A DNA stretch of 64,000 bases from Acytostelium subglobosum LB1 (lineage: Eukaryota; Evosea; Eumycetozoa; Acytosteliales; Acytosteliaceae), in NCBI RefSeq assembly GCF_000787575.1, contig NW_012236530.1, forward strand, positions 1,432,734 to 1,496,733, written 5' to 3'. The position numbers were made by a program, and so were the translations under genes. Below, piece by piece: positions 47,508 through 57,586 of the stretch. The notes under the pieces are model-generated. The model was not told the origin of the DNA, did not search any database, and saw nothing but the letters and a program-made list of their open reading frames with translations. Each line of letters starts with the position of its first letter. Within the stretch, counting starts at the first letter, position 1.

Positions 47508-47742
47508 AGGGTAAGCTTTGGTGCTTGCTCATTCATCATCAATGGTACAAATAAAATGATCACCCAGGGGGACCTTGGGAGGAGGCCTTGGAAATGCCCC
47601 GATACGCAAAAGTAGTGAGGCCATCATTTTGATTGGATGAGCCAACCGATGCTTTGGCGGGATGCACCCTTTAACAACTCCAATGAATTATCATCACTAA
47701 TTATTGATCATTCATTCATATCAACAACATCGTCATCAAATA

Positions 47743-49133
47743 ATGTATCAATTACTCCAACTGTTTGTGTTTCTAATGATCACTGTAACAGTCACGGTGA
47801 ATGGCCAAGATGTGATCATCACTACAACGATCTACGTCGATCAAACATCGACCAACACATCAACCATATGTGGACTTGGATACCAAGACCCTAACATGGC
47901 ATGTCCCAACATAACATCTGCAATCAACAGCTACCGATCAATATATCAACAACAACTCCACAACACTGCATTGAACATTGCGATGGCAGGTGGTGTATAC
48001 CCTGCCCTCAAGGGCAACTCCGACCTCAACCTACTCTACATCAATGTCACGATTGGACCTTCGCCATACACCCAATGCGATGTCATCATCGACCTCGTCC
48101 CGGCCCTACCCAACGACACCTTCCTTGTCTTCTTCTTCAATTCCCTGTCGGACATTATTTGTAATCCTCAGATCAACATCACACTCAATAGTCTGTGACC
48201 AATGGCACCAGTGCTATCACCGTCCTACCCTTCCTAACGCCATGCTATGAGGCCGGTAGTCTCGGACCATCACTGACAATCAATGGTGGCAAGATGATCA
48301 ACTGCCAAACCACCATATATAATATAGTTTTCTTGACTCAATGCAAGCTGACGATCAATCAAACAGAGTTCATTGGTAACAATGTGTACACCCTCTTGAA
48401 CCACAGCGATGAGCCACTCTCAATCATTGGCGCAACATTCCGAGACAACTTCTTGCCTGGTTACCTGTTTCAAACCTTCCTTGAGACAACCACACCGATG
48501 TCAATAGTCAACACGTCGTTCATTGGCAACACGGGCATTGGGGAGTCCTAGGTGCCCATGCTATATCTAACCGGAGGCTCGATGAAAATCGAGAATACAC
48601 TGTTTGATGCCAACAACAACATTACCGAGTTGCTCTTTATTGCCGGCAGCTATGAGAGCAACATCAACGTGTCCATCACCGACACGACATTCTCCAACTC
48701 TATCTTTCCCGACCAAAAGTCCATAGATGGTGACATGATATTGATTGTTGAATGTAACTTGATCATGGACCGCTGCAAATTTATCAACAATTCAGTGGCA
48801 ACAACAGAGTTGGCCATTTCAAAGTCCACCAGCACACTGAACAACCTAGAGTTTGGAAATGTGAATGGACTTCACCGCGGTGGTGCCATAACATGTCAAT
48901 CTGGACATCTCACAATGAACAACATCATCAATCACATTGGCAGTCGTATGTTCGATTGCCATATATCCCAAAGATGCTCATTAGATGGAAACCACCGAGT
49001 ATGTTTCTATAGTGCTGGAGTGGTCGCTGGAATTGTCATCGGAAGTGTTGCTGGATTGATCATTATTATAATCATCACATTCTTTGTCATCAAGAAGTAC
49101 AAGAAGAGGAACCAATACAACACAATACAATGA
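47743..49133 (+). pseudogene. Beta-helix-like type I membrane protein, copy A (broken)
   Basis: Paralogue of the intact gene at 50414-51910, collinear from signal peptide (MYQLLQLFVFLMITVTVTV) to the C-terminal TM segment and tail (VIKKYKKRNQYNTIQ). An 88-bp stretch present in copy D is missing at about 48195, between short GTCT repeats. This shifts the frame and gives TGA at once. An in-frame TAG at 48549-48551 follows. The rest is open and over most of its length closely similar to the intact copy, so decay is recent. The 48552-49133 part could still be read only as an unanchored fragment. Confidence 0.82.
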
Positions 49134-49630
49134 ATAATATAATATTGATGGGAATGATTCCAGGCCTCACACTCAAGTAGAATGTGTTTGATATGATTGA
49201 ATAAATCAAAGACTCTAAGACTACAACCATGGAGAAGACATTGACAGGACCCTCCCAGGTAACCTTTTTTTTTTTGGCATGTGTGGTTGCTACCCAAATG
49301 GAGGTGTGTGCAACAAATTAATGCGGGAGCTGTTAGAGCATTTATGTGAGGAAGGGTATATACGCTGACACCATATTAATTTACTATTTGCTTCCATACA
49401 TCATTCATTGAGTTCAACTACAATGCAGAAGTATGAGTAGCAAGAATCAATTTATAAAAGGATGGGTCATTCAAAAACATCAATAATCCACCAATTGATT
49501 GAGAATACAATCAATCAATAATCCAAGGATCACTCATTCAATCAATTGGTGGATATTCATATCATTGTTTGGTCTACATTTATGGCCGATGCTGTTGTGC
49601 TGTTTCTATTGCTGTTGATGTTTACTCATT
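49134..49630. other. Intergenic spacer with palindrome and hairpin
   Basis: Follows copy A. Contains GGAATGATTCC at 49151-49161, a T-run at 49263-49275 and a 17-bp inverted repeat at 49486-49554 (separate entry). No gene seen. Confidence 0.55.
49486..49554. repeat. 17-bp perfect inverted repeat (hairpin)
   Basis: Arms ATCCACCAATTGATTGA (49486-49502) and its exact reverse complement (49538-49554), separated by 35 bp rich in CAAT. It sits between broken copies A and B of the beta-helix family. Could be a cruciform or transcript hairpin, or the trace of a small inverted duplication. Confidence 0.75.
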
Positions 49631-49631
49631 A

Positions 49632-50115
49632 ATGAGCCAGTCTTAATCGTTGGCACAACATTCCGTGACAACACCTTGCTTGGCGACTTGATTATAACCT
49701 TCCTAGAGACAACCACACCGATGTCAATAGTCAACACGTCGTTCATTGGCAACTCGGGCGGTGGGGTATCCTTTTTGGCCATGCTCTTTCTAAAAGGAGG
49801 ATTGGTAAACATAGAGCATACCCTGTTCGATGCCAACAACAACTATACACAGTTGGTCAATATCGCTGGAAGCTATGAGAGAAACATCTATGTTACAATC
49901 ACCGACACGACATTCTCCAACTCCATCTTTCCCAACCAGCCATCCATCGATGGTGATATCTTATTGATGGCCCATAGCCCAGTCGACCAGCACACTGAAC
50001 AACTTTGAGTTTGGAAATGTGAATGGACTACATGGCGGCTGGTTAGATCATTATCATAGTCATCACATACTTTGTCATCAAGAAGTACAAGAAGAGGACG
50101 GAATACACAATACAA
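49632..50115 (+). pseudogene. Beta-helix-like family, copy B (3'-half fragment)
   Basis: Begins within the middle of the family sequence (GAGCCAGTCTTAATCGTTGG, matching the PLSIIGATF region of copy A) and runs to the tail codons. No signal peptide remains. The stretch 49676-50008 is open (TTTPMSIVNTSFIGNSGGG..., ITDTTFSNSIFPNQPSIDG). After it two internal deletions remove the STSTLNN-to-TM part, and only remnants of the TM segment and cytosolic tail (50040-50115) follow. Confidence 0.78.
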
Positions 50116-50413
50116 TAATAATCGAAAGAATAAACTACTATTTAATGATGCCGATCATCGGAAAAACCCCAATAATCAAAAGTGGTCCACCATTTTGATT
50201 GATTCAAGAGAGGAGCCTCTTTTTGCAATGGCCCATTGTCGGGATTAGCTCTTTACTCACTCAGTTAATGCTTCACTAAATATCTGATCACTGCATCATA
50301 TAACATTGACATGCTCTAATATCCCTCATTATCATGCACTACCACAACCAATCACAACATGTTGGTCACTCATTCATTATGATGATCAAGCATTACCAAC
50401 AAGTAATATAATA
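50116..50413. other. Spacer and promoter of intact beta-helix gene
   Basis: 298 bp between copy B and the intact copy C. The last 15 bases before the ATG are AT-rich. An upstream in-frame extension from 50306 is open but would bury the signal peptide, so the start at 50414 is preferred. Confidence 0.5.
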
Positions 50414-51910
50414 ATGTATCATCAACAACATGTACAACTACTACTCCAACTGTTTGTCTTTCTCATGATCACAGTTACCATCACGGTCAATGGCCAAGAT
50501 ATGATCACCACCGTGACGATCTACGTCGATCAAACATCGACCAACACATCAACAATATGTGGACTTGACTACCAAGATCCAAACATGGCATGTCCCAACA
50601 TAACATCTGCGATCAACAGCTACCGATCACTATACCAACAACAACAACAACAACAGCCACTTCAAAACTCAGCATTGAGCATTGCGATGGCAGGTGGTGT
50701 ATACCCTGCTCTCAAAGGCAACTCCAACCTCGAGCTACTCAACCTCAATGTCACGATTGGACCATCGCCATTCACCCAAGGCGACGTGACAATCGACCTC
50801 GCCCAGAATGCCACCTCCAACTACCTCTACTTCTTCAACCTCACGTCCCAGAGCCTTTGTAATCCTCCGATGAGCATCACACTCAATAGTCTAACGTTCA
50901 CCAATGGCACACAAGTAATCAACTCGTTAGTGAACAACATCAACATCGTGCTGAACAACGTCACCTTCTATGGTGTAGCGATCAATGGGACTAATGTGAT
51001 CAATGTCGCACCATTCCCAACTCCATGTACTGGTAGTCCAGGACCATCACTCACAATCAATGGTGGAAGGATGGTCAACTGTCAATCCAAGGTAAAGTCT
51101 GGTGTGATGCTCCAGACCGAATGCGCGCTGACCCTCAATCAAACCGAGTTCATTGGAAACAGTGCGTTCACTCTCTGGTCGCACTACGAACAGCCAGTCT
51201 CAATCGTTGACACATCATTCATTGAAAACATGGTCGATACCCTGATGTCGACTAAGGCCCTAGCGTCCACGACTCCTTTGTCAATAGTCAACGCCTCGTT
51301 CATTGGCAACATGGGCTCGGGTGACACATTTATGTCAATGCTCTCTCTAACCGGAGGCTTGATCAATATCAATAATACTCTGTTCGACACCAACGACAAC
51401 TTTGGAGTGTTGTTATTAATCAAAGGAGACATGTACAATAGCAATGTGACCATCGCCGACACGACATTCACCAACTCGGCCCTCTCCCGCAGGCAGTCTA
51501 CAAATGGCAACAGCTTGGTATCGATTTCCTACACCAACTTGACGATGGACCGCTGCACCTTTGTCAACAATAACGTGCCAAAGTCGGAGCTGGCCATATC
51601 CCAGTCGACAAGTACACTGAACAACCTTGAGTTTGGAAGTGTGAGTGGACTGGATGGCGGCGCCATAAGGTGCCAATCAGGACATCTTACAATGAACAAC
51701 ATCATCAATCACATTGGAAGTCGTATATTTGATTGCCATGCATCACAGAGATGTTCATTGGATGGCAATCTTCAAGTGTGTCAATTGAGTGGCGGAGCGA
51801 TCGCTGGCATTGTCATTGGAACTGTTGCTGGTGTGATCATTTTTATAGTCATCACATACATTGTCATCAAGAAGCGTAAGATGAGGAACCAATACCTCAC
51901 AATACAATGA
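50414..51910 (+). CDS. Type I membrane protein, right-handed beta-helix-like ectodomain, copy C (intact)
   Basis: A single exon of 498 residues, the only complete member of the local family. Residues 1-28 are a signal peptide (LLLQLFVFLMITVTITVNGQ). The N-terminal ectodomain has ICGLDYQDPNMACPNITSAI. Residues about 130-430 form repeated short turns of the type ITLNSLTFTNGTQV, LTLNQTEFIGNSAF, IVDTSFIENMV, ININNTLFDTND, VTIADTTFTNSAL and LTMDRCTFVNNNV, as expected of a pectin-lyase-like parallel beta-helix. A Cys-containing neck (DCHASQRCSLDGNLQVC) precedes one TM helix (IAGIVIGTVAGVIIFIVITYIVI) and a short basic tail ending in LTIQ. N-glycosylation sites are dense. Function unknown; a cell-surface binding or recognition role is inference from architecture and from family turnover around it. 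Confidence 0.82.
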   Translation: MYHQQHVQLLLQLFVFLMITVTITVNGQDMITTVTIYVDQTSTNTSTICGLDYQDPNMACPNITSAINSYRSLYQQQQQQQPLQNSALSIAMAGGVYPALKGNSNLELLNLNVTIGPSPFTQGDVTIDLAQNATSNYLYFFNLTSQSLCNPPMSITLNSLTFTNGTQVINSLVNNINIVLNNVTFYGVAINGTNVINVAPFPTPCTGSPGPSLTINGGRMVNCQSKVKSGVMLQTECALTLNQTEFIGNSAFTLWSHYEQPVSIVDTSFIENMVDTLMSTKALASTTPLSIVNASFIGNMGSGDTFMSMLSLTGGLININNTLFDTNDNFGVLLLIKGDMYNSNVTIADTTFTNSALSRRQSTNGNSLVSISYTNLTMDRCTFVNNNVPKSELAISQSTSTLNNLEFGSVSGLDGGAIRCQSGHLTMNNIINHIGSRIFDCHASQRCSLDGNLQVCQLSGGAIAGIVIGTVAGVIIFIVITYIVIKKRKMRNQYLTIQ

Positions 51911-52064
51911 CGATTGAATGGATTTAATAAAGTAAACTAACTAATTATTGATTGAGTGATCGGATTGAAACAATGACTACGATCCTCAAGAGTCCCGAGT
52001 CATGAATCCTGGGTCCAGGACCAGGTCGCCTATTCACTCATTCAATCACTCAATCACATTACAC

Positions 52065-52842
52065 TCTTGGTTCATCGAGGGCAACTCCGACCTCAACCTA
52101 CTCTATATCAAAGTCACGATTGGACAATCGCCATTCACCAAAGGCGACGTCATCATCGACCTTGTCCACTCACCTTCCTTGTCTTCTTCTTCAATTCCCT
52201 GTCGGACATTATTTGTAATCCAAAAATCAACATCACACTCAATAGTCTTAGATTCAACAATGGCAAACAGTTCATCAACTCAATGGCGAACAACATCAAC
52301 ATCGACCTGAACAACGTCACCACCTCTGGCATGTCTTTGACCAATGGAACCAGTGCGATCACGGTCCTGCCTTCCTAACGCCATGATATAAGGCCGATAG
52401 TCTTGGACAATCAATGGTGGCAGGATTATCAGCTGCCAAACAACCATATATAATATAGTGATCTTGACTCAATGAAAGCTGACCATTAATCAAACAGAGT
52501 TCAATGGAAACAATTCGTTCACCTTGTTACACAGCGAATAGCCACTCTCAATCATTGGAGCAACATTCCGTGACAACATCTTGCTTGGTTACCTGTTTCA
52601 ATCCTTCCTTGAGAAGACCACACCGATGTCAATTGTCAACACGTCGTTCATTGGCAACACGGGCATTGGCGAGTTCTACGTGCCCATGCTATATCTAACC
52701 GGAGGCTAGATGAACATTGAGAATACACTGTTTGATGCTAACAACAACTTTACCGAGTTGCTCTTTATTGCTGGAAGCCATTAGAGCAAAATCAATGTGT
52801 CCATCACCGACATGACATTATCCAACTCCATCTTTCCCGATG
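52065..52842 (+). pseudogene. Beta-helix-like family, copy D (broken, 5' and 3' truncated)
   Basis: Starts abruptly at the GNSDLNLLY block (no signal peptide region) and follows the family to the TFSNSIFPD block, where homology ends near 52842. Several in-frame stops interrupt it, for example near 52378, 52473, 52708 and 52784. It retains the 88-bp segment that copy A has lost. The missing 3' part resembles the fragment at 57587-57802, so D and F may be two halves of one gene split by the CRN-like gene and transposon. Confidence 0.78.
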
Positions 52843-52970
52843 TTGATAATATTCGTTTTAAGAGAGCATTGAACTTACTTATTTCTATTAACTTAATTAA
52901 CTAATTAACTTTAAAAAAAAATATTAGTAGCAATGAAACTTCTGACTATGAGAAATGTTTATATATATTT

Positions 52971-53117
52971 CGATGATCACACCAGCCACACTTCCAATGA
53001 CAATGCCAGCGATCACTCCTGCACTAAAGAAACATACTCGGTGGTTTCCATCCAATGAGCATCTCTGGGATATACTGCCAATGTGATTGATAATGTTGTT
53101 CATCGTGTGATGTCCTG
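52971..53117 (-). pseudogene. Beta-helix-like family, copy E (inverted tail fragment)
   Basis: Minus-strand sequence matching the MNNIINHIGS...SQRCSLDGNHRVCF block and the start of the TM segment (AGVIAGIVIGSVAGVII) of copies A, C and F, with a 19-bp internal deletion after GGCAGT. It lies opposite in orientation to the other copies and abuts the 3' end of the CRN-like gene, whose stop codon falls inside the shared sequence. Confidence 0.75.
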
Positions 53118-55140
53118 GGCGAATTCGACCAACAGAGCATATTGAGTGATCTTCTTTACCTGGGCTGTGAGCTTCTTTGCGACTATCTTCTTGGTGGTGA
53201 GGTAGTGTTGCTCTTTGAAGAGAGGATACTGGTCAGGTGGAAGAACGAAGTAGAGTTGCACGTTGGTTACGTCTCCAAGTTGATCAATGATGTTGGATAG
53301 CTCCTGCATAAGAGGTGGATGGTCCAGTGATACAGTCACTTGGAATAATGTAGTTTGTTTGATCAAACTATCAATGGCCGGGAAGTTGCCGTACTTGGGT
53401 TGAAGATAGATATTGTCGGGTGATGTTTCAATGTCAGTGATGGACATGATGTCTGTGGAGGGAGCTGATTGAGGGAATACAACTGTGTCCTGAATAGAGG
53501 TACGTAGGTTTCTTCTCTTGAAAGTTCCACCACGAGGCAAAATTCGATGCACCGCTGCCTCGAAGAAAGATCCGCCCAGTGGAGAATGGAGGAACTTTGG
53601 AACTGATAGATTCTTCATGACATTCTGCATGTCTTTGGCCTCCATTGCTCGGACGGCAATTACCTGTACATACTTGGAGGAGAACTTCAACTCCATTGTA
53701 GAATACTTGGAGGTGTTGGGGGTATCTATCGGGACAATTTGAATGATCTTGTGACTGCCCGGGGCTTTTGGATCCGCTTTTCCCACACTCTCAAAGCAAT
53801 CTTTCAACCTCAAGGTTGTGATGCCCTGTTCGAGATTGTGCTGGTAATCACTGTCATTTGCATTCTCCAAGATATAGCGCGGAATACCTCCCCACTTTGA
53901 CCAGAGACCATCAAGCACAGCCTAATGATGATGTGGGTTAGATTATGACATTGAGACACTATAACAGATACATACCTGAGTCACGTATGGATAGAGGATG
54001 GGTCTGACATGGTCGAGCTCACTCTTCTCCCAGGCTGGCATATATCTACGTGTGGTGCCAAGGTTCTTGAGGAACTCCTTGTACTTGTTTGGGTCTGGTG
54101 ATGACACAATGATGGTCTTGGCTAAAACGTTGAGCTCCTTCTCGCTGTCAACAAAAAAGTATGTGGACTTTGACTTGTCGTTCAGGTAGGGCTCGACTGC
54201 TTCCCATCCTCCAAGTGTCACAGTTGGTGACCCGTTGATATCAAAGCCGTAGAGGTAGTAGGACTTAGTCCTTGCATGAATGGAGTGGACTACTAGGGTT
54301 GCCTTCTTCTTTGCGACCTCCATCATCAGATAGTAGAGGAAGCATGACTTTCCAATGCCAGGGTTGCCAGTCACAACAAATGAGCCATAGATTGGATCTG
54401 GCTGTGGGGCCCCCACCACCAAAACTGGTGGCTCCTGCTGGTCTGGGATTGCTTCGTATCGATCAAGCTGGGCAAATATCAGATTCTTCATCTCCTCGTA
54501 GCAATCTCGCACATAGAGTGATGATCTCTTGGAAGGGTTTCCCAAGAAATGTAAACCATTTGGAAGGCTCAGAATCTTTGACGTTGGATCAACGGTACAA
54601 TTCTGAAGGGCATTCCAAAATTCTGTCTCTGTTGCGACTGATGCTGAAAGTAAGAATCGAATGAGCAAATCACTGGCTCTCATTTGTACTTACGAGCGTG
54701 GCCACCTTGTGATCCTATAGGGGCTTGAGTGTGTATGTTAGTGAATTTGAATGAAGACATTGGGCCGATAATTGTTTGTACTTACTCGGACCTACGAGCT
54801 GCTTGATAGCTTTGATGAGTTTTTTGGCCTTGCCATCTGTGAGCATGTAGGGGCCCTCCTTATTGATAAGTTCATCTTTGGTTAAATCAAAGAGGAGATC
54901 TCCATCAATCTCTTGATCAAGCAGTACCTTTCCAAGCTCTGGACCAAACTTGTTGCCGACCCATGTACATACTTCCTCCATCGTAGACTCTCTAGTGAGG
55001 CCTGGTGTTGACGATGTGGAAGATGTGGAAGATGTGGTTGATGTTGAATTGCTTGCCGTTGACAGTCGACCAATTGAGGATGAATTTGATCCTGTTGACA
55101 ATCTCGATGTGGAGTCTGTCATATGTTCTTCTTGTGACAT
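53100..55140 (-). CDS. Crinkler/RHS-type effector-like protein: SAM, P-loop NTPase, nuclease-like domain
   Basis: Looks whole. Four exons (54786-55140, a 30-bp mini-exon 54694-54723, 53976-54643, 53100-53921) join to about 624 residues. Residues 10-45 are Ser/Thr low complexity. A SAM domain follows at about 48-112 (EEVCTWVGNKFGPELGKVLL...GKAKKLIKAIKQL). The P-loop NTPase has FVVTGNPGIGKSCFLYYLMM (about 203-222) and the WGGIPRYILEN block typical of CRN/RHS proteins. A C-terminal domain with GSFFEAAVHRILPRGG, NIYLQPKYG and LFQVTVSLDHPP has the E...D...QxT layout of restriction-nuclease-fold domains in this class. Such proteins occur in oomycetes, fungi and trypanosomes and are often tied to transposons; their roles range from host-directed effectors to genome conflict. 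The final codons derive from beta-helix family sequence. Function here is inferred only. Confidence 0.78.
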
Positions 55141-55357
55141 GTCTATTGGTGTCTGATGTTTGATATATGTTGGGGATGAGGTAATGAAGTGTTCAATACA
55201 AATAATAAGATAGATAAGTGAAGAGATAAAAGGAGTTGTTGGAATGATAACAAGTGAGCCCAAACACTCACTTCTTGTAAATCAAAAAGTTTAATAAACT
55301 TGAACTTCGAAAATATATAAATCAAAAATTTTTTATTAATAATATCAAAAGTAGATA

Positions 55358-55429
55358 TTGTCCTCCTGATTCAAGTTCGTGACAAAGTTTTGAATTTTGA
55401 ATTATGAAGTTTGAAAGTTCACTTTTGGA
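55358..55429 (+). repeat. Left terminal inverted repeat
   Basis: Begins TTGTCCTCCTGATTCAAGTT and ends ACTTTTGGA; 71 of 72 positions pair with the right end (mismatch G/T at the 22nd base). Preceded by TA. The inner half is AT-rich with TTTTGAATTTTGAATT, itself a short repeat that may be a second transposase-binding site. Confidence 0.93.
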
Positions 55430-55511
55430 TTGGTGGAATGAATGAATTGATAATAAATTAATAAATAATATTTGAATAAATCCATATTGCCATGAATCCA
55501 CATTTAACTAT

Positions 55512-56558
55512 TTATTTATCATTTTTCTTTTTATCGCCAGGGTGGAGACAGTGCCGGTAAATATTCCTGGTGTACTCCAATGTTATTTGTTGGAACGCTT
55601 CAATGATGGCCAAATGGAAGTTGTCAATTTGCCGATGTCGTAGATTGTTCTTGACAAAGGCAAACACTAGCTCGATTGGGTTTAGCTCTGGTGAATACTT
55701 AGGCAAAAAGATTAGCTTGGCACCAACTGACTCCACTGTCTGATACAGCTCGTGGAGATATGCGCCACCATGAATTGGTGCATTGTCAATAATCAGGAAT
55801 TTGTTTGCTGACAGTGCACCATTCTTGACCAGATCCTTTACAAAGAGGCCAAAGTCATGGGCGTCATTCGTCGACGTTCGCTGTGAAATCCACATCTTGC
55901 CATCATAGTTGATTGCACACATGAAGTTGCAAGACTCCTCAATTGGGTTCTTGGTCTTGATTATAGCTGTCTTGTTGATTGGACCCACCACAAGTGTCTT
56001 GCGTAGATCTAATGATTGAATAATGTGAGTAATATTGTTAGTTTGTTGATTGTTTGACTTAACTCAATGATACATACTTCTACTTTGGAATGATACTTCA
56101 TCTGCAAACACCAGATCCTTGAAGTCAACCAATCTCATAAATGCCAAGAACTCGAGGTAGTAATGCATGTTGTCCTCCCTGTACTTGTGAATTTGTTTGA
56201 CTTCTGGTCGTTTCCAAGACCAACGCCAACTTCTGAATATCCTCTCAATGTGATCATTGGTGATACCATCAAGAGCTGGATTCAGCTTCACAAGTTCACG
56301 TCGTATATCCGATATATTGTACTGAGGGTTCTCGACAATGATTGCCCATACTGTCAACTCGAGAAACAATTGTCCATCCTTTCCAAACTTGCTGTGTCTG
56401 TATCCTCCATGACCTAGAGGGTGGAAGGTCGGATCAGATAGTTTTGTTAAATAGTAATTCACATCAATACCTGTAAGTCGTCTGATCCTGTTCTTGGTGA
56501 AATCGCTTTCAAAATAGAGTTTGAGTGCACTTTCTATTCGTTTATCTTTATCTGTCAT
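55512..56558 (-). CDS. IS630/Tc1/mariner DDE transposase
   Basis: Two exons (56078-56558, 55512-56008) give about 325 residues. An N-terminal helix-turn-helix region (KLYFESDFTKNRIRRLTGID) and an IS630-like second HTH region (YNISDIRRELVKLNPALDG, HIERIFRSWRWSWKRP) bind the ends. The catalytic triad is D in LVFADEVSF, D in FLIIDNAPIHGG and E in YSPELNPIE, with 37 residues between the second D and the E, so a DD37E arrangement. The intron boundary (SFQSR/NLRKTLVV) is in frame. The protein ends Lys-rich (GDKKKNDK). All catalytic residues are present; activity is plausible but untested. Confidence 0.9.
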
Positions 56559-56766
56559 ATCTTACACCTGTTNATGAATGAATGATTGATCGTCTCCTTC
56601 ATTCCAAACACCCCAAAAAGNCTATTTTTTCAAGAATTAATTGTTTTTTAGAGGAAATGTACATTTTTTCTTTCTTCCAGTTGTTTATTCAATCAATCAG
56701 ACGACANNCATTCAAACATTCATACAATCAAATAATCAAACACATTCATACATTCATTCATGGGTA

Positions 56767-57520
56767 ATTACCGATTTTGCCAAAAGTGTCACGTTGACGG
56801 CCAAGGTTTACTCAAAGGGCTTCTGCAAGGATGGATGCGAACCTTTTAATAGTTTAGTCAATTGTCCTTCTGTCGATTCCAGTAAATTTCATATAGAGGA
56901 GAGAGGAATACTCAAGCAAAAGAAAACATCTAAGAAGACAAAAAGAAAAAACAAAAAGAGAGAGAGCAAGCAGCCAAACAAAAGAAGGAGGACGATGAGA
57001 AGGCTAAAGCTGAGAGGCTCAAAAAGCAGGAAGAGAGTAGGGCGAAAGAGGATCTGAAGACAAGAGACAAACTAAGAAGGACAAGTATGTGTTTGGTATT
57101 ATTGTGGAATGTTTATTAATTTGATGACTAATTCTATATTAATAAGCTGATTTAGCAACACAGGTTACTTCAAGGACAACACCAACCGAGAGGGTAGCCA
57201 TTGATGTTTATAAGTCTCATGTTGAACTTCTCCCAAGCGCACTCACTAACATGGTCCAGTTCACTCAAACAATCAATCGAATCGATGAGCCTCAATCACA
57301 TGATCAATCAACACACTCCAGCATTGGTCTATCATGTTCAAACCCACTGGAAACAACATTCGTGGCGTTTCTAACCAATCAGAAGTCCCTTTCTTCACTC
57401 GACCGGGATGTAGCAGTGTTAGAGGAATATCCTTCCAAAAGTGAACTTTCAAACTTCATAATTCAAAATTCAAAACTTTGTCAAGAACTTGAATCAGGAG
57501 GACAATACCAATCGCGCTGA
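56767..57520 (+). other. Broken coding-like sequence on opposite strand of transposon
   Basis: Plus-strand stretches with protein-like composition: FAKSVTLTAKVYSKGFCKDG (about 56771-56830), then Lys/Arg-rich sequence, then in another frame a charged coil (EKAKAERLKKQEESRAKEDL), and after an AG acceptor at 57163 an open run of 118 codons (VTSRTTPTERVAIDVYKSHV onward) that crosses the right inverted repeat and stops at 57518-57520. The frames do not join. It may be a captured host gene fragment or a decayed second element gene. No family recognised. Confidence 0.45.
57434..57505 (-). repeat. Right terminal inverted repeat
   Basis: Reverse complement of the left end with one mismatch; followed by TA at 57506-57507. 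Confidence 0.93.
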
Positions 57521-57586
57521 TACCTCGATGATCATTGAAGACAAGATCAATGTTTGTATCAACGTCAAAGGTGATCACTGCTACAC

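Larger units (their letters stand above)
55358..57505 (-). mobile_element. IS630/Tc1/mariner DNA transposon, apparently complete
   Basis: 2148 bp bounded by 72-bp terminal inverted repeats that differ at a single base, flanked on both sides by TA (55356-55357 and 57506-57507), the target duplication of this superfamily. The minus strand carries an open two-exon transposase gene. The near identity of the ends and the intact gene point to recent insertion. Ambiguous bases occur at 56573, 56621 and 56707-56708, all inside the element, which suggests several slightly different copies in the genome. The plus strand of the distal third holds other, broken coding sequence (56767-57505). The element lies between the CRN-like gene promoter and the copy F fragment. 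Confidence 0.9.

Noticed and set aside
53100-57505. CRN-like gene as cargo inside the transposon
   Set aside because: The inverted repeats and TA duplication enclose only 55358-57505; the CRN-like gene lies outside them.
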